Below are positions 1 to 6,306 of a stretch of 9,472 nt of DNA, in pieces. The stretch is from Actinomycetes bacterium. GTDB taxonomy: Bacteria; Actinomycetota; Actinomycetes; S36-B12. The DNA lies in NCBI GenBank assembly GCA_030425745.1, contig JAUHZW010000067.1, forward strand, positions 1-9,472. The letters are read 5' to 3'. The first letter of the stretch is position 1; every line of letters starts with the position of its first letter. The translations under genes and the position numbers were made by a program. Below the pieces are notes generated by a model. The model had not been told where the DNA came from, did not search any database, and was given only the letters and a program-made list of their open reading frames with translations.

Positions 1-20
1 GGGGTATTCCGACCGGCCGT

Positions 21-63
21 CCGGGGGTCGAGGGTCCGCCAAGTCGGGACCATCGGCCCCCGG
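21..63. terminator. Strong imperfect hairpin upstream of the SQR-like gene
   Basis: Bases 21-31 pair with 53-63 (11 pairs, one of them a G-T wobble). After a G/A mismatch, 33-37 pair with 47-51, closing a 9-base loop at 38-46. That makes 16 pairs in 43 bases, mostly G-C. No T-run follows on either strand. It lies about 100 bases before the start of the flavoprotein gene, so it most likely ends an upstream gene outside the window, on either strand. A structured leader for the plus-strand operon is the alternative. The rest of 1-163 shows no convincing promoter; TAGGGT at 84-89 is only a weak -10 candidate. Confidence 0.4.
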
Positions 64-163
64 GGTGGCGATCCACGGCTATCTAGGGTCGAGGTGTCGG
101 ATTCGAGGACGGCGCTCGACGGGCGCAGGGAATCCGCCGCACGCTCACCGGAGGACGGAATCC

Positions 164-1621
164 ATGGCACGCACAGTCATCCTCGGCGCCGGAGTCGCCG
201 GCCACACGGCAGCCCTGCACCTGCGGCGCAAGCTGGGACGCGAGCATGAGGTCGTCGTCGTCAGTCCCAACTCGAAGTGGAACTGGATCCCCTCGAACAT
301 CTGGGTCGGCATCGGGCGGATGTCCACCTCGCAGGTCACGTTCCCCCTCGAGCCCATCTACCGGCGCAAGGGGGTCGTGTTCCATCAGGCCCTGGCGACC
401 GAACTGCACCCTGAGGGTGACGACGATCATGCGCGGCCTTACGTGACGGTTCGCTACACCGACCCGAAGCGGCAGGGGCAGGTGGAGACGCTCGAGTACG
501 ACTACCTCATCAACGCCACGGGGCCGAAGCTGAACTTCGGTGCCACCCCGGGTCTGGGGCCGGATGGAAACTCGTGGTCGGTCTGCACCGCGGGGCACGC
601 GACGGAGGCGGCCGAGGCGCTGGCTAGGACGATCCAGACCCTCAAGGCCGGAACGCCGCAGACGCTGCTCATCGGCATGGGGCACGGCACGTGCACCTGT
701 CAGGGGGCGGCCTTCGAGTACACGTTCAACGTCGAGCATGAGCTGAAGAAGGCGGGTGTGCGCGATCGCGCTGAGGTCATCTACATCACCAATGAGTCCG
801 ACCTCGGGGACTTCGGGATGGATGGCATGAACTTCGGTCACGACGGCCGGGTCATCACCAGCAAGGACTTCACCGAGTCGCTCTTCCAGGAGCGTGGGGT
901 GAAGGCGATCATGTCCGCTGCTGTCGAGCGGGTGGACCCGGGCGTGGTCCACTACGAGCAGGTCGACGGCACCCGGGGCGCGCAGTCCTTCGACTTCGCG
1001 ATGCTCCTGCCTCCGTTCCGCGGCGCTGACATGCAGGCCTTTGACCGCGCGGGCCAGGACATCACCGCGGACGTGTTCGCGCCGAACGGCTTCATGAAGG
1101 TCGATGCTGACTACACGCAGAAGCCCTACGACGAGTGGCGGGCGAGCGACTGGCCCAAGACCTACCAATCGGCGGCCTACGACAATGTCTTCGCTGCCGG
1201 TATCGCGTTCGCCCCACCCCATGCCATGTCCCGGCCGCGCAAGACGCCCGACGGCACCCTCGTGGCGCCGGCGCCACCGCGGACCGGAATGCCGTCGGGT
1301 GTCATCGGCAAGGTCGTGGCCATGACCATTGCCGATCGCATCCAGCACGGGGCGACGGCCCATGCCCACGAGGCCTCCATGGCTGACATGGGCGCCGCCT
1401 GCATCGCGTCGGCCGGCAAGGGCTGGCGCGACGGCACCGCGGCAGCGATGACCGTCTACCCCATCGTCCCTGATCCGGAGAAGTACGGTGAGGCAGGTCG
1501 CGACACCAAGGAGACCTTCGGCGAGATCGGTCTCAGCGCGCACTGGATGAAGACACTCCTGCACTTCCTGTTCATCTACAAGGCCAAGGCCCGGCCGTTC
1601 TGGTACCTGATCCCCGAATAG
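164..1621 (+). CDS. Sulfide:quinone oxidoreductase-like FAD flavoprotein
   Basis: This 485-residue flavoprotein is of the sulfide:quinone oxidoreductase / flavocytochrome c sulfide dehydrogenase type. Such enzymes oxidise sulfide to polysulfide or persulfide at the inner membrane face and pass electrons to quinone. The N-terminal FAD-binding fold has GAGVAG at residues 8-13, and a second glycine-rich turn, GMGHGTCTC, spans 171-179. Cysteines C141 (SVCTAGHA), C177/C179 and C413 (GAACIAS) sit where the family carries its redox cysteines. The C-terminal ~25 residues (HWMKTLLHFLFIYKAK and on to the final LIPE) form the hydrophobic, basic tail expected for membrane association. I chose ATG 164 because GGAGG at 150-154 lies 9 bases upstream and the fold starts at once with ARTVILGAG. 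A GTG at 65 would add 33 unrelated residues. It heads a plus-strand run whose next gene is a 48-residue protein. Sulfide as substrate is inferred from the family; a related quinone-reducing activity is possible. Confidence 0.85.
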   Translation: MARTVILGAGVAGHTAALHLRRKLGREHEVVVVSPNSKWNWIPSNIWVGIGRMSTSQVTFPLEPIYRRKGVVFHQALATELHPEGDDDHARPYVTVRYTDPKRQGQVETLEYDYLINATGPKLNFGATPGLGPDGNSWSVCTAGHATEAAEALARTIQTLKAGTPQTLLIGMGHGTCTCQGAAFEYTFNVEHELKKAGVRDRAEVIYITNESDLGDFGMDGMNFGHDGRVITSKDFTESLFQERGVKAIMSAAVERVDPGVVHYEQVDGTRGAQSFDFAMLLPPFRGADMQAFDRAGQDITADVFAPNGFMKVDADYTQKPYDEWRASDWPKTYQSAAYDNVFAAGIAFAPPHAMSRPRKTPDGTLVAPAPPRTGMPSGVIGKVVAMTIADRIQHGATAHAHEASMADMGAACIASAGKGWRDGTAAAMTVYPIVPDPEKYGEAGRDTKETFGEIGLSAHWMKTLLHFLFIYKAKARPFWYLIPE

Positions 1622-1656
1622 CCACGGCAGCCCCAGCGACGTCCAGAATCGAGTTG

Positions 1657-1803
1657 ATGATGACCGAACCACGCAGCTTCCCCGATGCCATGGCCCCGAC
1701 CCAGGCCCAGATGCGCGCACGCACCAACCTGTTCGTGCAGGCCTGGCGCTTCGCGGTGCTGAACCTGAAGATGATGGCGATGGTCCGCAAGGGCGAGCAC
1801 TGA
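1657..1803 (+). CDS. Small 48-residue cationic amphipathic protein
   Basis: This short reading frame begins with two consecutive ATG codons (1657 and 1660), 35 bases after the flavoprotein stop, and ends at TGA 1801-1803. The product has a polar N-terminus (TEPRSFPDAMAP). It is followed by a stretch (NLFVQAWRFAVLNLKMMAMV) with hydrophobic and aromatic residues at helix-like spacing, and ends in basic RKGEH. It looks like a helix that could lie on a membrane or bind a partner protein. I do not recognise the family. Support for a real gene comes from the same strand and direction as its neighbours, a good fit in the gap between them, and G/C-rich third positions. The ribosome binding site is weak (GAG just upstream), so translation may be coupled to the flavoprotein. 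Its resemblance in character to the flavoprotein tail suggests an accessory or anchoring subunit; this is inference. Confidence 0.6.
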   Translation: MMTEPRSFPDAMAPTQAQMRARTNLFVQAWRFAVLNLKMMAMVRKGEH

Positions 1804-1819
1804 CCCGATCGTGAATCCG

Positions 1820-1844
1820 GTCGGCGTCGTGCGGACGTGCCGAC
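1820..1844 (+). other. Short bulged hairpin between the small protein and the sirtuin gene
   Basis: GTCGGC (1820-1825) pairs with GCCGAC (1839-1844). An inner GTC/GAC stem (1826-1828 with 1834-1836) is separated by a 2-base bulge and closes a 5-base loop. It sits in the 68-base gap before the GTG start at 1872. It could slow polymerase or weakly attenuate readthrough into the sirtuin gene, but hairpins this short also occur by chance in G+C-rich DNA. Confidence 0.25.
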
Positions 1845-1871
1845 GGGGAGCCGCTGCTGCAGGATGAGCGG

Positions 1872-2723
1872 GTGGACGATCTCGCGCGCCTGACCGAGTT
1901 GCTGGAACTCGGCAGCGTCCTCGTGCTCTCTGGCGCCGGGATGTCGACCGACTCCGGCATCCCCGATTACCGGGGCCCCAGCGGTGCCGCGCTGCGCAAG
2001 CACGCGCCCATGACCTTCCAGGCGTTCACGCGTGATCCTGCCGCTCGGCATCGCTACTGGGCTCGCAGCCATGTCGGCTGGCCGACCATGCGCGACGCCC
2101 GACCGAACGCGGCACATGCAGCCGTCGCGCGTCTGCAGGATGCGGAGCGCGTCTCGGGTGTCATCACGCAGAACGTCGACGGGCTGCACTCCGCCGCAGG
2201 CTCACGCGACGTCATCGACCTGCATGGGCGCCTCGACAGGGTCGTCTGCCTCGAGTGCGCATCCCTCAGCCCGCGTGATGATGTGGCCGATCGTCTCGAT
2301 CGGGCCAACCCGGGGTGGCGCTTCCGGCCCGGTCTGGTCAACCCCGACGGTGACGTCGAACTGTCCGACGAGGATGTCGCCGGCTTCACGATGGTCGGCT
2401 GCGAGCGATGCGGCGGGGTGCTCAAGCCTGACGTCGTGTACTTCGGGGAGAACGTTCCGCGGGAGCGGGTGGCGGAGTCCTACCGCCTCGTCGACAGGGC
2501 CGCCGCCCTGATGGTGCTGGGCTCCTCCCTCCACGTCTACTCGGGTCGCCGGTTCGTCACCCGAGCAGTCGAGCGGGGCATACCGGTCGCGATCGTGAAT
2601 CAGGGGCCCACCAAGTCAGATGCCGTGGCGGACATCCGCATTGATGCGCCGCTCGCTGAGGTGCTCGTCGAGGCCGCGAGCATGCCAGCATGGGGGAGTG
2701 AGCCGAGCCCGGCTCGGTCGTAG
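1872..2723 (+). CDS. SIRT4-like (class II) sirtuin, NAD-dependent protein deacylase
   Basis: This 283-residue Sir2-family protein would remove acyl groups from lysines using NAD+, yielding nicotinamide and O-acyl-ADP-ribose. The NAD-binding motif GAGMSTDSGIPDYRG is at residues 21-35, TQNVDGLH at 99-106, and catalytic H118 lies in LHG. Zinc-binding pairs are C126/C129 and C177/C180. The 47 residues between the pairs, and the motifs RYWARSHVGWP (61-71), NPDGDVELS (157-165), LKPDVVYFGE (184-193) and GSSLHVYSG (217-225), match my recollection of human SIRT4. They do not match the shorter CobB/SIRT5 type. Class II members are reported to act as lipoamidases, ADP-ribosyltransferases or deacylases of bulky acyl groups. 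The start is GTG 1872 with AGGA at 1861-1864; an in-frame stop at 1812-1814 blocks longer versions with ATG or GTG. The next gene starts 16 bases after the stop, so they are probably co-transcribed. Target proteins cannot be read from the sequence. Confidence 0.92.
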   Translation: MDDLARLTELLELGSVLVLSGAGMSTDSGIPDYRGPSGAALRKHAPMTFQAFTRDPAARHRYWARSHVGWPTMRDARPNAAHAAVARLQDAERVSGVITQNVDGLHSAAGSRDVIDLHGRLDRVVCLECASLSPRDDVADRLDRANPGWRFRPGLVNPDGDVELSDEDVAGFTMVGCERCGGVLKPDVVYFGENVPRERVAESYRLVDRAAALMVLGSSLHVYSGRRFVTRAVERGIPVAIVNQGPTKSDAVADIRIDAPLAEVLVEAASMPAWGSEPSPARS

Positions 2724-2739
2724 CAGCAAGGAGGTCGTG

Positions 2740-3105
2740 ATGATCAGGATGCTCGAAGGACTCCCCGATGGCGTCGTCGGGTTCGAGGCGATCGGCGAGG
2801 TCCACGGGAACGACTATCGCCAGACACTGGACCCGGCTCTGGAGAGGGCCATCGCGGAGTACGGCAAGGTCAAGGTGATGTACCTGCTGGGCGACCAGTT
2901 CACCGGCTACACGATGCCGGCGATGTTCGACGACGCTGCGGTGGGCACCCGCGAGTGGACGCACTGGTCGAAGATCGCGGTGGTCACCGACACCGAGTGG
3001 GTGCGCGGCAGCGTGCATGCCTTCGCCTGGATGCTTCCGGGGCGGATCCACATCTACCCGGTGGCCGAGCGGGCGGCTGCGGAGGCGTGGCTCGCCGAGG
3101 AGTGA
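2740..3105 (+). CDS. SpoIIAA/STAS-like protein
   Basis: This 121-residue soluble protein is of the SpoIIAA-like family, a STAS-type fold seen in short stand-alone bacterial proteins. Recognisable parts are the N-terminal strand region with GVVGFEAIGEVHGNDY (about residues 11-26), KVKVMYLLGD in the first third, the acidic/aromatic turn REWTHWSKIAVVTD in the middle, and the C-terminal FAWMLPGRIHIYP with an alanine/glutamate-rich helix. The canonical anti-sigma-antagonist phosphorylation serine motif is not evident, so a sigma-factor role is not supported; relatives are thought to bind lipids or hydrophobic ligands. ATG 2740 is preceded by a strong AAGGAGG at 2728-2734 with 5-base spacing; GTG 2737 is a possible alternative. 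It follows the sirtuin by 16 bases and precedes the dehydrogenase by 12, indicating one transcript. The biological role is unknown. Confidence 0.82.
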   Translation: MIRMLEGLPDGVVGFEAIGEVHGNDYRQTLDPALERAIAEYGKVKVMYLLGDQFTGYTMPAMFDDAAVGTREWTHWSKIAVVTDTEWVRGSVHAFAWMLPGRIHIYPVAERAAAEAWLAEE

Positions 3106-3117
3106 CATGCTCACCCG

Positions 3118-3909
3118 ATGAGCATCCTTGATCTCTTCCGCATCGACGGACAGGCCGCGGTCGTCACCGGGTCGGGTCGCGGCATCGGCCGAGGCATCGC
3201 CATCGCGCTGGCCGAGGCCGGGGCTGATGTCGCCATCACCAGCCGCCGTGCTGAGGATGTCGCTGAGGTGGCCGAGCAGGTGCGCTCCCGCGGGCGTCGG
3301 GCACTGGAGTTCCCCGGCGATCTGAAGGATCCCGCGGTGCGGGTAGGCCTCGCGGATGCCGCCGTGGCCGAGTTCGGTCGCCTGGATGTCTGGGTCAACA
3401 ACGCCGGCGGAACAGACGATGCGCACGTCAAGCCGATGACCGAGGTCACCGACGACGAGTTGCGCGACATGCTCGAGCTCAATCTCATCGCAGCCGCGGC
3501 CTGCTCGCGCGAGGCGGCGCTGCGGATGGGTGACGGTGGCTCGATCGTCAACGTCTCCTCGGGTGCCGGCATGCGGGCGGCGCCCAACACGGCCGCGTAT
3601 GCGGCATCCAAGGCAGCACTGCTCAATCTGACGCAGACCATGGCCGCGGAGTTGGCTCCTCAGGGGATCCGGGTCAATGCGATCTCGCCCGGGATGGTGC
3701 CGACGGATTCGTTCTACCGCGTGCTGCAGTTCACCGAGGACGACCTCGCCAAACTGGCTCGCACGGTCCCGCTGGGCCGAATGGGAACGCCCGAGGACAT
3801 GGCGGCGGGAGTTCTGTACTTCGCATCACCGGCGTCGGGATGGGTGACGGGGCAGAACATCCTGATCGGCGGCGGCCGTGACGGGGGCAAGTCGGTCGAG
3901 CACCGGTGA
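3118..3909 (+). CDS. Short-chain dehydrogenase/reductase (FabG-like)
   Basis: This 263-residue classical SDR oxidoreductase would catalyse NAD(P)(H)-dependent reduction of a ketone or oxidation of an alcohol. The cofactor loop TGSGRGIG is at residues 17-24 and NNAGG at 94-98. The catalytic tetrad is N122, S148, Y161 and K165, in VSSGAG...YAASK. The C-terminus carries the PG...T substrate/cofactor loop (ISPGMVPTDS) and the TGQNILIGGG ending typical of the family. Arginines R43/R44 after the second strand favour NADP(H). The length is typical. ATG 3118 fits the usual family start (MSILDLFRIDG), but its nearest ribosome site, GAGGAG at 3097-3102, is 15 bases away, so initiation probably depends on translation of the preceding gene. 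It is the last gene of the plus-strand run, and its stop codon overlaps the left arm of the inverted repeat at 3908-3963. The substrate cannot be predicted; acyl-ACP, sugar or steroid ketones are all possible. Confidence 0.92.
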   Translation: MSILDLFRIDGQAAVVTGSGRGIGRGIAIALAEAGADVAITSRRAEDVAEVAEQVRSRGRRALEFPGDLKDPAVRVGLADAAVAEFGRLDVWVNNAGGTDDAHVKPMTEVTDDELRDMLELNLIAAAACSREAALRMGDGGSIVNVSSGAGMRAAPNTAAYAASKAALLNLTQTMAAELAPQGIRVNAISPGMVPTDSFYRVLQFTEDDLAKLARTVPLGRMGTPEDMAAGVLYFASPASGWVTGQNILIGGGRDGGKSVEHR

Positions 3910-3963
3910 TTCCATAGCGGGGCGTCACAACGGGGCTCGGGAATGACGCCCCGTTATGGAATC
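3908..3963. terminator. Long inverted repeat between convergent genes, probable bidirectional terminator
   Basis: Arms 3908-3927 and 3944-3963 are complementary over 20 bases with one mismatch (G3917 against T3954, a wobble in plus-strand RNA), around a 16-base spacer. The repeat starts within the stop codon of the plus-strand dehydrogenase and ends 8 bases before the stop of the minus-strand phosphatase, where a two-way terminator is expected. There is no T-run on either side, as is common for actinobacterial terminators. The spacer holds AACGGGGC (3929-3936), which pairs perfectly with GCCCCGTT (3948-3955) in the right arm, so a second, mutually exclusive hairpin is possible. Confidence 0.7.
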
Positions 3964-3971
3964 GCGGGCCG

Positions 3972-4778
3972 CTAGCGGTAGAGCTGCTCCAGCACCTCGA
4001 TCACGCCCTGACCCGGCTCCGGGCGGGCGATGAAGTCGGCGAGGGCCTTGATATGCGGCTGGGCGTTGCCCATGGCCACTGCCGTACCGGCCCACTCCAG
4101 CATCTCGGCGTCATTGAGCGAGTCCCCGATCGCCAGCACCTCGGAGGCGTCGATCCCGAGTCGGCCGCAGAGAGTCTGCAGCCCGGTCGCCTTGTTGACT
4201 CCCTTGATGCCGAGATCGAGCCACGCGACGTCGGTGACGCCGAAACCGATGGAGTGCATGTCCAGATGCTGGGCGAGGGGTCCCAGACCGTCTTCGACAT
4301 GATGCTCACTGCGGACGATGACGCGAACGACGGGCTCGCGGGAGAGCTCGGCGTACGGCACCTCGAGGACTTCGAGGGCGACCCCGCGATCGGTGAAGTG
4401 CTTCGTGGCGAGGAACACGCCGTCAGCCCTCTCCACCGCGTAGGTGGCCCCCGGGATCGCCGCCGTGACCTCGTCCAGCAGCTCCGTCGCATCGAAGGTT
4501 GCGACATCGACGACGGCCTCGGGGTCGACCGTCACGATCATGGCCCCGTTGCTGACGACCGCGTACTCGTGCATCCCGGCGTTCCTGGCGACGTAGCCCG
4601 TTGTCGACAGCGACCGCCCGGTCGCCGCGGCGACGATGGCACCCGCCTCCTGCACGCGGGCGACGGCCTCCGGCACTCCCGGCGGGACGTCGCCGCTGTG
4701 CGGCACGAGAGTGCCGTCAAGGTCGATGGCGATGAGCCTGGGGCGAAGCCCCCGAAGCCCGCTCAGATCGGGATTCAC
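3972..4778 (-). CDS. Cof-type HAD-superfamily phosphatase
   Basis: This 268-residue Cof-like hydrolase of the HAD superfamily, with a C2-type cap, would dephosphorylate small metabolites such as sugar phosphates or flavin mononucleotide. Motif I is DLDGTL with nucleophile D19 and acid/base D21. Motif II is ATGRS with T53, the family lysine lies in KGVNKATGL (K192/K196), and motif IV is GDSLND with D219 and D223. The cap domain lies between about residues 80 and 190. The start is GTG 4778, which overlaps the TGA of the upstream flavoprotein as GTGA, so translation is probably coupled. No good ribosome site is visible and no later ATG precedes motif I. It is the last gene of the minus-strand run and ends just before the terminator-like repeat at 3908-3963. 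The aldolase upstream makes a sugar phosphate plausible as substrate, but this is only context. Confidence 0.9.
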   Translation of the reverse strand: MNPDLSGLRGLRPRLIAIDLDGTLVPHSGDVPPGVPEAVARVQEAGAIVAAATGRSLSTTGYVARNAGMHEYAVVSNGAMIVTVDPEAVVDVATFDATELLDEVTAAIPGATYAVERADGVFLATKHFTDRGVALEVLEVPYAELSREPVVRVIVRSEHHVEDGLGPLAQHLDMHSIGFGVTDVAWLDLGIKGVNKATGLQTLCGRLGIDASEVLAIGDSLNDAEMLEWAGTAVAMGNAQPHIKALADFIARPEPGQGVIEVLEQLYR

Positions 4779-6241
4779 GCGGGGGCGCCTGCGGCCACGG
4801 CGGCTGCATGACGCCCGACATGCCTGCCGAAGAGTGACCCGGCGGCCAGGCTCATGCCGCTGGCGTACTCGTCACCGTCCTGAGCCAGATGGTTGGTGCA
4901 GGCACCGGCGGCGTAGAGCCCGGGGATCGGCTCGCCGGACTCGTTGAGGGCGCGGCCGTCGACGTCGGTCACCAGACCGCCGAGCGACATCCAGTGGTAA
5001 TCCGAGCGTGGGATCGAGATCTCGAACACCGCGTAGGGAGCTTCGAGGACCTTGTGCCAGTCCGGGTGCTTGTGGAACTCGGTGTCCTCACCGGCCGCCA
5101 TGTCGGCGTTGTAACGCTCGAGCGTCGTGGCCAGGGAGCCGGCCGGGACTCCCAGTGCGGCCTCCATCTCCTCGACGGTCTCGTACGCGTCGAGGAACGT
5201 GTGTGAACCGTGCTTGGGGTACCCGAAGATCTCCTCGTCGAGGATGAGGAACGCCTTGGCGTCCGGCTGCTCGGCGAGCTTGTTCGCCATCCGCCCGTGG
5301 TACACGTCCTCGGCCACGAAGCGGCGGCCCTCCGCGTTGACGACGATGCCCTTGATGAGGTCCTCGGGCGGGTAGATCGACGCGGTGGCGACGAGGCCGT
5401 GCATGCCGCGCTCAGCCACGCCCACGGTCCGTCCGAGCAGCAGCCCGGCGCCGTCATTGGTCGGCTCACCGAGCGGCTTGCCGTACCGGGAGAACAGGGG
5501 CATGTTCTCGGAGGTGACGTCGTCATTCAGATTGAAGCTGCCAGCAGCCAGCATGACGCCGACGCGAGCCCGGACGAAGAATTCCCCGCCGTCCTTGCGC
5601 ACCGCCACGCCGACGACGCGGCCGTCGTCGTCCTGCACGAGCCCGATGACATTGGCCTCGTAGAGGACCGGGACACCCTCCCGCTCCACGGTGCCGAGCA
5701 GCGCCTTCATGGCGACGTTTCCGCCGCTGATCTCGCCCTCACCGGACACCTGATGGCCGCGGGGAGCCGGCTTGGCCTTGTCCCGGAACGGCCAGACCTT
5801 CTCGTTGCCGGTGCTCAGGAGGCCCTCGCCGGTGCGGGTGTAGACGGCCTTGTGCTTGTAGGCCTCGCGCGCGAAGGGGACACCCTGGGCCTCGAGCCAG
5901 TCGAAGTGTGAGGCGCTCTCAGCGCAGAAGGAGCGGAGTTTGTCCTCCTCGTCGGTCGTGGTGACCGCGCGCAGGAAGGCATACATCTCGTCGGGGGAGT
6001 CGTCGTAGCCGCAGGCGGTCTGCACTGACGTGCCGCCGCCGAGATAGAACTGGCCCTGCGAGAGTGCTGACGCACCTCCCCCGGCGCCCGCACGCTCAAG
6101 GACGAGGACCTCAGCACCCGCCCGCTGGGCCTCGAGGGCCGCGCAGGCCCCCGCGATTCCGAGGCCGATGATCACCAGGTCAGCGGTGTGGCTCCACTCG
6201 GCCACGGCGGCCGCGGGGAACGGCCCCTCCACGATGGGCAT
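4775..6241 (-). CDS. FAD-dependent fumarate reductase/3-ketosteroid dehydrogenase-like flavoprotein
   Basis: This 488-residue protein belongs to the FAD-binding family of fumarate reductase, succinate dehydrogenase and 3-ketosteroid delta-1-dehydrogenase flavoproteins, which catalyse C-C bond desaturation or reduction. The FAD fold has GLGIAG at residues 26-31 with acidic E49 ending the second strand. A serine/glycine-rich FAD contact segment, SALSQGQFYLGGGT, follows. The C-terminal FAD domain shows GGLVTD (421-426), GLYAAGACTN (441-450) and YASGMSLAAGS (459-469). No signal peptide, heme-binding CxxCH or transmembrane segment is seen, so it should be cytoplasmic. I could not confirm a full fumarate reductase or KstD active-site set, so the substrate is open. 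ATG 6241 has a GGGAG site about 6 bases upstream. It lies 65 bases downstream of the aldolase gene, behind an inverted repeat, and overlaps the phosphatase start by 4 bases. Confidence 0.85.
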   Translation of the reverse strand: MPIVEGPFPAAAVAEWSHTADLVIIGLGIAGACAALEAQRAGAEVLVLERAGAGGGASALSQGQFYLGGGTSVQTACGYDDSPDEMYAFLRAVTTTDEEDKLRSFCAESASHFDWLEAQGVPFAREAYKHKAVYTRTGEGLLSTGNEKVWPFRDKAKPAPRGHQVSGEGEISGGNVAMKALLGTVEREGVPVLYEANVIGLVQDDDGRVVGVAVRKDGGEFFVRARVGVMLAAGSFNLNDDVTSENMPLFSRYGKPLGEPTNDGAGLLLGRTVGVAERGMHGLVATASIYPPEDLIKGIVVNAEGRRFVAEDVYHGRMANKLAEQPDAKAFLILDEEIFGYPKHGSHTFLDAYETVEEMEAALGVPAGSLATTLERYNADMAAGEDTEFHKHPDWHKVLEAPYAVFEISIPRSDYHWMSLGGLVTDVDGRALNESGEPIPGLYAAGACTNHLAQDGDEYASGMSLAAGSLFGRHVGRHAAAVAAGAPA

Positions 6242-6258
6242 CCAAGGCTCCCGTCCGT

Positions 6259-6297
6259 CGATGTGTGGACGTCATAGTAGTTGGCGTCCACACATCG
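6259..6297 (-). terminator. Perfect 13-bp inverted repeat between aldolase and flavoprotein genes
   Basis: Arms 6259-6271 and 6285-6297 are perfectly complementary (cgatgtgtggacg and its complement) around a 13-base spacer. The repeat starts 9 bases past the aldolase stop, reading the minus strand, and ends 17 bases before the flavoprotein start. A terminator for the aldolase transcript without a U-tract is the simplest reading. The spacer also contains, on the minus strand, TACTAT (6279-6274), a fair -10 hexamer, so the repeat could instead be an operator around the flavoprotein promoter. No convincing -35 box is visible. The two readings can coexist. Confidence 0.6.
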
Positions 6298-6306
6298 CGG
6301 GGGAGA

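Noticed and set aside
65..163. GTG 65 as start of the SQR-like protein, adding 33 residues
   Set aside because: The added residues are not family-like, while ATG 164 has a good GGAGG site and begins directly with the FAD-binding strand.
83..1960. Very long minus-strand open frame (625 codons) opposite the SQR-like gene
   Set aside because: It is rich in Arg, Val, Gly, His and Asp without domain motifs and is antisense to a clear flavoprotein and the sirtuin start. This is the usual mirror frame of G+C-rich coding DNA.
2620..2739. N-terminal extension of the SpoIIAA-like protein back to 2620
   Set aside because: It would overlap the sirtuin C-terminus in another frame; AAGGAGG at 2728-2734 clearly serves ATG 2740.
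3969..3978. Palindrome CCGCTAGCGG over the stop codon of the HAD gene
   Set aside because: A 10-base palindrome is expected by chance at this base composition, and it falls within coding sequence.
4053..4811. 252-codon plus-strand frame opposite the HAD phosphatase; similar frames at 5210-5911 and 6265-7272
   Set aside because: These are shadows of genes with complete catalytic motifs on the minus strand and contain no recognisable domains.
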